A program made the position numbers and the translations under genes. A model generated the notes under the pieces. The model had not been told where the DNA came from, did not search any database, and saw only the letters and a list, made by a program, of their open reading frames with translations. Positions 18,535 through 26,333 of a stretch of DNA of 29,101 nt are shown here, piece by piece. The stretch's first letter is position 1; each line of letters starts with the position of its first letter. The stretch comes from a virus. Location: IMG/VR virus record IMGVR_UViG_3300046009_005091, positions 1 to 29,101 of that record. One strand, given 5' to 3'.

Positions 18535-19461
18535 ATGCATAAAGTTTTTTTTATTAATGGCGGTACAGGGCGTGTAGTATGCGCACTTCCAGCATTAGAG
18601 TTATATTCCAAAGAACACGATGATTTTTATATTGTTTGTGAATCTGGGTTTGACATGTTTTACGGTCACCCAACATTACAAGATAAAGCATTTGATGTTA
18701 ACCATAAAGGATTATTTGAATCTATAATCAAACCTGGTGAAATTATTACAACTGAACCATATCGTGATTACGACTATTATAATCAACGATGCAGCATATC
18801 GCAAGCGTTTGATAAGCAAATCAATAACCATACAGAAATACGCGAACTTCCAACACCGAAATTTTACCTAAGTAAAGATGAAGAATTGCATGCAATTGCA
18901 ACTGTTGATCTTGTAAAAAAACAACACGGTAAAGAAAAAACAATTGTTATTCAACCGTACGGTCGTGGTGCAGCAAAACCGGAGTCTATTGAAATTGTCG
19001 CTGATATAGGATCACGAAGCTTAGAACAAGCAGATTATCTTAAATTAGTTGAAAGATTGCGACAAAATTACAATGTGTTATGCATGAGTGAATTTCCTAC
19101 TCCGGGTGATACGTTTACAGTCCACCCTAAAAATTTAGATTTAAGAAAATGGGCTGCTGTAATTGAATTATCTGATTATTTCATTGGCTGCGATAGTGTT
19201 GGACAGCACTTTGCATACTCATTTAACACTCCGGGTACTGTGATACTAGGAAGCACATTTGCAGTAAATGTATCTTATCCAGAGTATTTTAATATTTGGG
19301 AGAAGCCAGGTTTTAACAAAACATATGCACCTATTAGAATAAGTGATTTTAACGTACATTTAGCTGATAGAAAAAATGACCAAGCATTGTCTTTATCTGA
19401 TGAAGAATTTGAAGATTTATATGCTAGTATAGAAACACACATTAAACAGAATATTAAGTAA
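18535..19461 (+). CDS. GT9-like (heptosyltransferase-fold) glycosyltransferase (308 aa)
   Basis: Likely transfers a sugar from a nucleotide donor, cytoplasmic. The N-terminus MHKVFFINGGTGRVVCALPA followed by LELYSK matches the opening of family 9 (ADP-heptose:LPS heptosyltransferase) proteins, where 'G..V...PAL..L' follows the first strand. Residues 216-232 read FIGCDSVGQHFAYSFNT; D220 and H225 align with the 'DTG..H.A.A...P' motif near the GT9 donor site, followed by GTVILGST. The length (308) is slightly below the usual 320-350. There is no membrane segment. Genes of this type in T4-like marine phages are often grouped with LPS or sugar-modifying enzymes. The acceptor is unknown: a virion protein, host polysaccharide or a small sugar are all possible. 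The next gene starts 12 bases downstream. Fold call fairly secure; exact reaction not. Confidence 0.65.
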   Translation: MHKVFFINGGTGRVVCALPALELYSKEHDDFYIVCESGFDMFYGHPTLQDKAFDVNHKGLFESIIKPGEIITTEPYRDYDYYNQRCSISQAFDKQINNHTEIRELPTPKFYLSKDEELHAIATVDLVKKQHGKEKTIVIQPYGRGAAKPESIEIVADIGSRSLEQADYLKLVERLRQNYNVLCMSEFPTPGDTFTVHPKNLDLRKWAAVIELSDYFIGCDSVGQHFAYSFNTPGTVILGSTFAVNVSYPEYFNIWEKPGFNKTYAPIRISDFNVHLADRKNDQALSLSDEEFEDLYASIETHIKQNIK

Positions 19462-19473
19462 ACGGAGAAAAAT

Positions 19474-21234
19474 ATGACACAGTGGATTGCAGGTATTACA
19501 AGAGGACACAATGGTGCAACTTGTCTGCTAAAAGATGGCAAAATTGTCTTTTATATAGAAGAAGAAAGACTTTCGAGAAAGAAATACGACGGCGGTCCGT
19601 TAGCCGGAATGTTAAAAATTAAAGAATACACTGATAAACTCGATTTTTTAGTAGTAGCACACACTCAACCATTAACAATGGCTGGTAAAATTGATTTTAC
19701 CGGTGACGATATGTATACCGGTTGGGCAAGAAAACTTGGATTAATTGATCAACATTTTAGTGGCGAACATCATCCTCAAGTAGTTGATTTAGGCCATATC
19801 CATCACGAACTTCATGCAGCATGTGCGTTTTATAATAGCGGTTTTGATACTGCAGCATGTTTAATTGTAGACGGAGCAGGAACATTTATCCCATTAGGTG
19901 ATAATGGTGAAACTGGTTGGGAATTAGAAACTATATTCTCTGCAAGTTATCCAGCTAATTTTTCTACAAAATATAAACATATCGGAGTTCGCGGTCCAAA
20001 AGTTGCATTTGCAAAATACAACGTACCGCATGATCATAGAGGCAAACCCGAAGATGTTCACGATGTATTATTTTCAGATCATTGCGGAATTACTAAATGT
20101 TATGAAGCTATGACAGATTACTGTGGGTTTGGGTTTATCGAAGCCGGCAAGGCTATGGGACTATCACCATACGGACAAAAGAATGATAAAATACCATCAG
20201 TGTTTTTAGGTGAAGAAGGTAGGTATTTAAGTAACAGAAACTTATTTACACCAAATTATCCAAATGGTGCATACATCGACAGTGTTGCATTTCCTGTATT
20301 AGATAACGAAACATTAGAATCTAAAATGGATTTAGCATTTGCTGTGCAGCATGCTTGCGAAGAACAAATTATAAGATTAATTTTAGATGCAGTTGAACGC
20401 ACCGGTGAAAAGAATGTAGTAATTGCAGGCGGATTTGGATTAAATTGTGTCGGCAACTATGAATATTTAAAACACTTACCTAGTGATATTAATTTATATA
20501 TTGAACCTATTGCACACGATGGCGGAACTTGTATTGGTGCTGCTAAATTAATACATCATGATAACACAAGTGATATTACAAAACGTCCACATAAAACGAT
20601 TTATTATGGCCCTAATTATTTTGAAAAGTATGGAAAATACGATATTAATTTACAAGATGACGAAACCATAACCGATGTAACCCAACATGAAATTGCAACA
20701 CTTATTAGTGAAAGTAATATTGTATGTATGTATCAAGGTGGTTCAGAAGCAGGGCCTAGAGCATTAGGAAATCGCAGTATTTTATTTGATCCTAGAGTAA
20801 AAGACGGTAAAGATATTGTAAATGATGTTAAACATCGAGAATGGTTTAGACCATTTGCTGGTACTATTTTAGAAGAAAACGTACATGATTGGTTTGATTT
20901 ACGCGGCATGGATAAAACTCCATTTATGATGTATGCTGTAAATTGCAAAGACGGAGTTGAAGATAAGATACCTAGCATTATTCATGTTGATAATACTTGT
21001 AGAATTCAAACTGTCTCAGAAGAAGAAAATAAAAACTATTATAACCTTATTAAGGAATTTAATTTAATTACAGGTGTTCCAATTTTATTTAACACTAGCT
21101 TTAACTTAGGCGGTGATCCGCTAGTTGAAACAATTGAAGATGCATTGCATACTTTAAGAAACAGTGATTTAAAATATTTGTACTTACCAGAGATTGGTAA
21201 ACTTGTACACATTCCTAATAACAGTAAATTATAA
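19474..21234 (+). CDS. NodU/TobZ-type O-carbamoyltransferase (586 aa)
   Basis: The family uses carbamoyl phosphate and ATP to make carbamoyl-adenylate, then carbamoylates a hydroxyl group. The protein is complete and close to TobZ in length. The N-terminal Kae1-like domain has GHNGATCLLKDGKI and EEERLSRKK near the start, DLGHIHHELHAA with H110 and H114 as HxxxH ligands, VDGAG, EAGKAMGLSPYG and VVIAGGFGLNCVGNYEYL. HDGG at 348-351 supplies D349, the likely third ligand. The C-terminal YrdC-like domain has SEAGPRALGNRSI (from 424), HREWFRPFAGTIL and PILFNTSFNLGGDPLV. All motifs I know for the family are present, so it should be active. CGGAGA precedes ATG. The acceptor may be a sugar made or moved by the neighbouring glycosyltransferase, an antibiotic-like molecule or a hydroxymethylated base; some phage homologs carbamoylate 5-hydroxymethylcytosine. 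Confidence 0.88.
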   Translation: MTQWIAGITRGHNGATCLLKDGKIVFYIEEERLSRKKYDGGPLAGMLKIKEYTDKLDFLVVAHTQPLTMAGKIDFTGDDMYTGWARKLGLIDQHFSGEHHPQVVDLGHIHHELHAACAFYNSGFDTAACLIVDGAGTFIPLGDNGETGWELETIFSASYPANFSTKYKHIGVRGPKVAFAKYNVPHDHRGKPEDVHDVLFSDHCGITKCYEAMTDYCGFGFIEAGKAMGLSPYGQKNDKIPSVFLGEEGRYLSNRNLFTPNYPNGAYIDSVAFPVLDNETLESKMDLAFAVQHACEEQIIRLILDAVERTGEKNVVIAGGFGLNCVGNYEYLKHLPSDINLYIEPIAHDGGTCIGAAKLIHHDNTSDITKRPHKTIYYGPNYFEKYGKYDINLQDDETITDVTQHEIATLISESNIVCMYQGGSEAGPRALGNRSILFDPRVKDGKDIVNDVKHREWFRPFAGTILEENVHDWFDLRGMDKTPFMMYAVNCKDGVEDKIPSIIHVDNTCRIQTVSEEENKNYYNLIKEFNLITGVPILFNTSFNLGGDPLVETIEDALHTLRNSDLKYLYLPEIGKLVHIPNNSKL

Positions 21235-21243
21235 GGAGAACAC

Positions 21244-21993
21244 ATGGGAGTATTTTGGCTAAATCACGTTGATCCGATAACAAAATTTGCACCGGTGCTT
21301 AAAGCATCGTGTTTTAATGCTAATGAAGGATCAGATGCATTAATAAATGCGTTAAAGCTGCAAGTTATAGAATTAGAAAAACAAATAACTACTGAAGAAT
21401 TAGTAAGTGAAGTTCCAAAACCGGGTATGGATCCATACCCGTATACACAGCACTGGAAACAACATACTTTATTTTGGGATAGAGAAGCATTAAATGGTGA
21501 ACATTTAGAACGATTTGTAATGACTACTGAGTTTGAAAAATTATTTCATTTAATTCGTAAACAATACTTATTGTTTTTAAAAGAACTTAATTATCCTAGA
21601 GTAAAAGTTTACATACACGGATGGGCAAATGTGCTAAGAGATGGTCAGTGGATTTCTAAACACCACCATCAAGCTGACGAAGTATCTTACCTTAGTGGAA
21701 CATATTATTTAACTACTGTACCAACATATTTAGATTTAATAAATCCTCTTAGAACTGATTTTAAAGACTCTATACCAACAACAAAAGGTACTATGTTATT
21801 TTTTCCAAGTTATGTTCCGCACGAAAGTACAGTATATCATGGTGACGATGTACGTATTAGTATTGCATTTGATATAGTAGTTGAATCATGTATTAGATCT
21901 AACCCGTGGCGACCACATGTATTATTTGATGATCCAGCTACTATGGATGGTTTTGAAATGTACTTAAAAGATAGATCGTTAACTAGTTACTAA
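21244..21993 (+). CDS. 2-oxoglutarate/Fe(II)-dependent oxygenase (249 aa)
   Basis: Probably hydroxylates a substrate using O2, Fe(II) and 2-oxoglutarate. The C-terminal half has the double-stranded beta-helix core: VYIHGWANVLRDGQW, then HHH at 140-142 with D145/E146, SYLSGTYYL, GTMLFFPSYVPHE with H193, and DDVRISIAFDI with R204. H193 and R204 fit the distal iron histidine and the 2-oxoglutarate-binding arginine. 'H......LSG.YY.' is typical of the TIGR02466 family of putative oxygenases, common in marine phages. The first ligand pair is an HHH cluster rather than a simple HxD, so the exact ligands are uncertain. The N-terminal ~110 residues are helical and unassigned. AAGGAGA lies just before ATG, nine bases after the carbamoyltransferase. 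The product hydroxyl could be the carbamoylation or glycosylation site, which is inference from gene order. Confidence 0.75.
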   Translation: MGVFWLNHVDPITKFAPVLKASCFNANEGSDALINALKLQVIELEKQITTEELVSEVPKPGMDPYPYTQHWKQHTLFWDREALNGEHLERFVMTTEFEKLFHLIRKQYLLFLKELNYPRVKVYIHGWANVLRDGQWISKHHHQADEVSYLSGTYYLTTVPTYLDLINPLRTDFKDSIPTTKGTMLFFPSYVPHESTVYHGDDVRISIAFDIVVESCIRSNPWRPHVLFDDPATMDGFEMYLKDRSLTSY

Positions 21994-21995
21994 GA

Positions 21996-22017
21996 TAAAA
22001 GGGCGCAAGCCCTTTTA
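21996..22017. terminator. Bidirectional intrinsic terminator
   Basis: TAAAAGGGC / GCAA / GCCCTTTTA forms a 9-bp stem (21996-22004 with 22009-22017) and a GCAA tetraloop of the stable GNRA class. A's flank one side and T's the other, so it can end transcription from both directions. It lies three bases after the oxygenase stop and contains the stop codon of the opposing gene. Confidence 0.85.
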
Positions 22018-22539
22018 TTGTTTGTCAATCCACTCTATTAACGAGTTAAATGAATCAAATTTTTGATGTTTATCTCCAATCTTAATAGGTATTGCATTTA
22101 CTTTTTTTGCTGCTGACAAGTCATTATCACTTGCTGATAACACTGGAATATTATCCCACTTTAATCCGGTGTTTTCAGTAACTCTATAAAACATTCCGGG
22201 ATTTGGAACAACAAATGGATCTTTAGATTCACTACCGGGTGCCCAATACATGCCAGTTACTTTTACACCTTGCGCACGCACATGAGATTCAACAGCTTCT
22301 GTAAATTTTTGAAGTTCTTCAAAACTAACTGGATGTTTCTTAAATTGATTAATGAACAATACAACTGAAATATTTTTTATCTTTAATTTATTAAAAAATT
22401 CAGTTGCACTATCAAAAAATGTTAATGTTTCGGTCTTAACATTAGTTAACGTTGGATCTATTAATGTACCATATGGGAACAATCCAATTTGTAGCTCATT
22501 AGCAACAGATTGATTTAAAATATATTTGTATCGATTCAT
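22015..22539 (-). CDS. HAD-fold protein with degenerate active site, GmhB/HisB-phosphatase-like (174 aa)
   Basis: The layout follows the HAD phosphatases of the GmhB/HisB-N type: a first motif near 20-28 (LFPYGTLID), a second near 60-65 (VLFINQ), PNPGM at 112-116 and a last motif at 133-144 (VLSASDNDLSAA). Active enzymes have DxDGTLID at the first motif; here F21-P22-Y23 replace the nucleophile and acid/base aspartates. TNQ has become INQ, and the first Asp of GDxxxD is Ala136. It is therefore predicted to be inactive as a phosphatase, possibly a sugar-phosphate binder or structural protein. The frame is intact, so it is not a decayed pseudogene. AGGAA precedes its ATG. It is the only gene on the - strand, convergent with the oxygenase. 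Whether it works with the enzyme island is unknown. The HAD call rests on motif order and spacing. Confidence 0.55.
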   Translation of the reverse strand: MNRYKYILNQSVANELQIGLFPYGTLIDPTLTNVKTETLTFFDSATEFFNKLKIKNISVVLFINQFKKHPVSFEELQKFTEAVESHVRAQGVKVTGMYWAPGSESKDPFVVPNPGMFYRVTENTGLKWDNIPVLSASDNDLSAAKKVNAIPIKIGDKHQKFDSFNSLIEWIDKQ

Positions 22540-22638
22540 GTAAGTTTCCTATCTATCAGGTACTTATAAGTTATCGGTATATCATAGTATTAATAGTGAT
22601 TATTTTTTTACTAAATACATACAATAATGGAATCTAAA
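22540..22638. promoter_or_regulatory. Divergent intergenic region with promoter candidates for both strands
   Basis: About 99 very AT-rich bases separate the - strand HAD-like gene from the + strand fibre gene. On the - strand, TATGAT (bases 22581-22586 as ATCATA) is one mismatch from a sigma-70 -10 box, but no -35 box is evident. The + strand holds the CTAAATA box described separately. No tRNA or other RNA gene is visible. Confidence 0.35.
22611..22617 (+). promoter_or_regulatory. Candidate late-type promoter (CTAAATA)
   Basis: CTAAATA shares TAAATA with the T4 late box. With the usual spacing, transcription would begin near 22623. That leaves almost no leader for an ATG at 22627 but a 16-base leader containing GGAA for the ATG at 22639, supporting the downstream start. 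It is a weaker match than the three NATAAATA boxes. Confidence 0.4.
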
Positions 22639-24372
22639 ATGCATTTTACTGATTATTTTAAACGTGGTACACATAACACTTTGCAATTTAACAACTCGGC
22701 TAACCTGTCCTTTAAAGGGCCAGCTACAACAGTGTACGTTGATACCGAAATTGACTCGTGGTATGTTGGTGATTTTTCTAGTGCAAGTTATCACATTACT
22801 GTAGAATTTGATTCTAACCAAAAAGAAACATTACAAGTTTTAGTTGTTGCTAGACCAGGACACGCAAGTTACACAATATTTGGACGAATTAGTATCGATG
22901 CTGAACTCATTACACTATCGGCTAGTGTAACAAACAGTAAAATGATCCTAACTGCAAACCCAGCAGAACCTGAATTTTCCGGTGCTCGTATAATATTTAC
23001 AGCTACATATTCTGAAACTATTTCACCACTAGCATTACCAACTGCAGTATCAACACCAACTAATGGCGAGAATGGCGGCATACCTGTTACTATTCAACCG
23101 TCGTTTGGTAGCATTTATGTACCAGGTCAAGATAATCTAACTGCTAGTATAGAAACAGATGCACTTACTATAATAAATGGATCAGGTATTGCTATTACTA
23201 CCAACAGTGTTAGCAAATCATTAACAATTAGTTCATCAATTAATTCTTTTAATAACTTTGTAGTCACAGGATACGCTTCACTATCACCGTCTACAACAAC
23301 TGATACGCTGACATTTACAGCAGGAAATGGTGTTTTAATTAACCCTAATTCTTTATCAAAATCTATAACATTTTCAGCTCCGATCGCTAGTACAACTGTG
23401 TTAGGCAGTGTAAAAGTAGATGGGTCAACTATTACGATTACCAATGGAGTGATTAGTGCTGCTAGTATTGCAGATAGTTTACCAGTTGCAACTACTTCAT
23501 CATTAGGCGGAGTTAAAGTTGACGGATCTACTATTACTATTTCTAGTGACGGTGTTATTAGTTCTGCAGGCGGTTCTGGAACAGGCGGATTAATTATTAC
23601 TTCATTAAAAACTGCAGATTACGTTGCAACGCCATCTCAATTAGTTAATGTAGATACAACCGGCGGAAGTATTAGCGTAACATTACCAAGCTTGCCAACT
23701 AATGGTACAGTAGTCGGCATTATCGATTCACTAGGAAAATTTCATATTAATCCAGTGACTGTGTATCCAGGTGTAGGATCAACTATTGAGACTGACATTT
23801 CACTATTGTTAGACGTTATTAACACTTATGTTACATTCATATACGTAGCTGCTACTACTAATTGGAGAATACAAAGCACTCCATCTGTTACAGTAAATGG
23901 AACTAACTATCAATCACTTATCGGTACTATTAATGGAATAGCTAAAGGTAACGGGGCAAATGCATTAACTGCCGCTACTCCTGGAATAGATTATGTTTCA
24001 CCTGGCACATCAACTTTATTTACAAAACCACAACGTCCTAGTTTATCGGATGAAACTGCTCCTGCAACAGGGTCGGTTACTTGGGATTTAACATCACACC
24101 AAATTTTTAGAATCGTACTAAGTTCTAATATTACTACATTTAACTTAACTGGAACTTTAGCGTCGTTAGTTGGATATCAATATGAACTGATTATACGATA
24201 CACTGGCGGTAGTACAATATCATGGAATACTAATTTTAAATGGACTGCTGCAACTGCTCCGACATTAACAGGTACATCAGGTAAAACTGATATATTAACT
24301 TTTGTTGTATCATCAACAGACGGTGTTAACTTTTATCTAGTTAATACTGGTATTAAAATGAATGTGGGGTAA
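22639..24372 (+). CDS. Tail-fibre-type protein (577 aa from preferred start)
   Basis: The preferred start is 22639 (GGAA seven bases before ATG, and the likely transcript start); an in-frame ATG at 22627 adds four residues but has no ribosome-binding site. The N-terminal ~130 residues (MHFTDYFKRGTHNTLQFNNS, VYVDTEIDSWYVGDFSSASY) resemble an N-terminal domain I associate with T4-like cyanophage structural proteins, probably a virion-attachment domain. The middle has two fibre-shaft repeats near residues 255 and 289 (LGSVKVDGSTITI and LGGVKVDGSTITI). A beta segment of the type NVDTTGGSISVTLPSLPTNG follows. The C-terminal ~100 residues (WDLTSHQIFRIVLSS, WNTNFKWTAATAPTLTGTSG) match a small beta-domain found at the ends of many phage fibre proteins. 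It is the first gene after the enzyme island and starts a new run of structural genes. Confidence 0.72.
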   Translation: MHFTDYFKRGTHNTLQFNNSANLSFKGPATTVYVDTEIDSWYVGDFSSASYHITVEFDSNQKETLQVLVVARPGHASYTIFGRISIDAELITLSASVTNSKMILTANPAEPEFSGARIIFTATYSETISPLALPTAVSTPTNGENGGIPVTIQPSFGSIYVPGQDNLTASIETDALTIINGSGIAITTNSVSKSLTISSSINSFNNFVVTGYASLSPSTTTDTLTFTAGNGVLINPNSLSKSITFSAPIASTTVLGSVKVDGSTITITNGVISAASIADSLPVATTSSLGGVKVDGSTITISSDGVISSAGGSGTGGLIITSLKTADYVATPSQLVNVDTTGGSISVTLPSLPTNGTVVGIIDSLGKFHINPVTVYPGVGSTIETDISLLLDVINTYVTFIYVAATTNWRIQSTPSVTVNGTNYQSLIGTINGIAKGNGANALTAATPGIDYVSPGTSTLFTKPQRPSLSDETAPATGSVTWDLTSHQIFRIVLSSNITTFNLTGTLASLVGYQYELIIRYTGGSTISWNTNFKWTAATAPTLTGTSGKTDILTFVVSSTDGVNFYLVNTGIKMNVG

Positions 24373-24375
24373 TAC

Positions 24376-26325
24376 ATGTTTCCAATAGCTTCACATTCAG
24401 AGTCTGATAGTACACTATATGTCGATGATGTCTTCAGTACACATTTGTATACAGGTACCGGAACAACACAAAATATTAACAACGGCATTGATTTAGCTAG
24501 TAAAGGAGGAATGGTTTGGATTAAAGATAGGTCTAGATCAGGAAAAGGTCACGTACTTTTTGATACCAATGTATATAATTCCACTGTTGGTCGCTATTTT
24601 TTAACGCCTTCGGGAACTGATAGTGGGTTAATTGCAAGTACAGCCGGGGCAACCGACGGAGTACTAAGTACAGGAATTAATTACACGTCTTCTGGGTTTA
24701 CGTTAGGCACAGATACTGCATATTCAGTTAATAACTATTACACAGCTGATAACTATGTTTCATGGACATTCCGCAAAGCCGCAAAGTTTTTTGATGTGGT
24801 TACTTGGACTAGTACTAATTCATCCACACAAAGAACTATATCTCATAATCTGGGAATTACTCCTGGAATGGTAATTATAAAATCTATCAATACTAATACT
24901 AATTCTTATAATGAATGGTATGTTGCTCATAGGTATAATTTAACTGCTCAAGGTTACTTAAATCAAAGTTATGCTTTTGCTGCGGGCGTTCCTATCATTA
25001 CAGCATGGACTGACACGACTGTTACATTTGCTGCTAATTTCAATGAGGGGTCTGGTAACAGTTATATTGTTTACCTATACGCTCACGACACGTCATCAAC
25101 TGGGATTATTCAGTGTGGGAGTTTTACAGCAAATGGAGGTATTCAAAATATAGACATAGGGTTTGAGCCTCAGTTTTTAATTACAAAAAACGCTTCTGCT
25201 ACGGGTGATTGGTTTATGTGGGACGCAATGAGTGGCTGGGGGGCAGACGGTAAACTTAATATCTATCGAGCAAACACCAGCGGTACCCACCAAGTCGAAA
25301 ACAGTAGCAACTATCTAGGTTTGCAAGCTAAGGGCTTTTATACAGCTGCCTCATCTGCTGGGCTTGGGTTTGCTGCCGGAAACACAATTATCTACATGGC
25401 AATACGTCGCTCTAACAAGCCGCCTACAACGGGGACGCAGGTTTATGCGCCTGTTAATATTGCAGCTAATTCAGCTACAAATTTAACTTTAATCAACACT
25501 GGTTTTGTTACAGATTTAGCAATGGTTAATGGTGACAAATCTAATTACGCCATGACGTTTGCAACAGATAGGCTCCGTGGGGGTAAATCGCTCCAAACCG
25601 CATCCACCGCTGCAGAAATTAACACCGCAACTAAATTTGATTATAACAACGGCTATGTACAAACATTAACAAATACCGCGACAATTAGTTGGAACTTCAA
25701 ACGCGCACCCGGATTCTTTGATGTGGTTTGTTATACCACTCCGGGATTAACATACCCTTTAATTTCTCATAATTTAGGAGTTGTTCCCGAGTTGATAATT
25801 GTCAAACGCAGAGATGGAGCAGATAACTGGGGAGTGCAATTTGCACCATTTGGAAATCCTAGTGCGCTTTATCTAAATACAAATGATGCAAATGGAGTAG
25901 GAGGATGGTCATATTATTTTACACCATCGTCGATAACTTCAACGATGATGCAACCAACTACAAGTATGTCCGGATACACAGCCGGTAACTACGTTGCATA
26001 TCTTTTTGCTACACTAGCTGGAATCAGCAAGGTAGGATCTTATACAGGTAACGGTTCTAGTCAGAATATTAACTGTGGATTTGCAACAGGTGCAAGGTTT
26101 ATTCTAATTAAATGTACAAGTGCTACGGGTGATTGGTATGTATGGGATACTGCAAGGGGTATTGTATCTGATAATGACCCGCACCTTTCATTAAATACTA
26201 CTGCAACCGAAGTCACTACTAACGATAGTATCGATCCAAATTCGGCAGGATTTACAGTTAATCAATTAGCAGCGACTAATATCAATGTTACTAGTGCAAA
26301 CTACATCTTTTTAGCAATAGCATAG
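24376..26325 (+). CDS. Modular tail-fibre-type protein with repeated QNI/TGDW domains (649 aa)
   Basis: Built from about five to six copies of two related beta-domains. One type has a TxT.QNI.NGIDL start (residues ~28-45) and leads to WTFRKAAKFFDVVTW and ISHNLGITPGMVIIK. The other has QNIDIGFEPQFLITKNASAT then GDWFMWD, recurring as QNINCGFATGARFILIKC then GDWYVWD. Both end in an aromatic strand (YIVYLYA, IIYMAIR, YIFLAIA). Such proteins are frequent in aquatic phage genomes next to fibre genes and are thought to be fibres or adhesins. Its start lies three bases after the previous stop. Base and codon use differ from the surroundings: 25201-25260 and 25381-25440 are 50-52% GC by hand count, against 32% for 8521-8580, with GGG and CGC codons that are rare elsewhere. 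Transfer from another phage is plausible. Confidence 0.68.
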   Translation: MFPIASHSESDSTLYVDDVFSTHLYTGTGTTQNINNGIDLASKGGMVWIKDRSRSGKGHVLFDTNVYNSTVGRYFLTPSGTDSGLIASTAGATDGVLSTGINYTSSGFTLGTDTAYSVNNYYTADNYVSWTFRKAAKFFDVVTWTSTNSSTQRTISHNLGITPGMVIIKSINTNTNSYNEWYVAHRYNLTAQGYLNQSYAFAAGVPIITAWTDTTVTFAANFNEGSGNSYIVYLYAHDTSSTGIIQCGSFTANGGIQNIDIGFEPQFLITKNASATGDWFMWDAMSGWGADGKLNIYRANTSGTHQVENSSNYLGLQAKGFYTAASSAGLGFAAGNTIIYMAIRRSNKPPTTGTQVYAPVNIAANSATNLTLINTGFVTDLAMVNGDKSNYAMTFATDRLRGGKSLQTASTAAEINTATKFDYNNGYVQTLTNTATISWNFKRAPGFFDVVCYTTPGLTYPLISHNLGVVPELIIVKRRDGADNWGVQFAPFGNPSALYLNTNDANGVGGWSYYFTPSSITSTMMQPTTSMSGYTAGNYVAYLFATLAGISKVGSYTGNGSSQNINCGFATGARFILIKCTSATGDWYVWDTARGIVSDNDPHLSLNTTATEVTTNDSIDPNSAGFTVNQLAATNINVTSANYIFLAIA

Positions 26326-26333
26326 GATTTAAA

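Noticed and set aside
22600-22821. 73-codon - strand frame across the start of the fibre gene at 22639
   Set aside because: It overlaps a well-supported + strand gene and its promoter region and has no motif.
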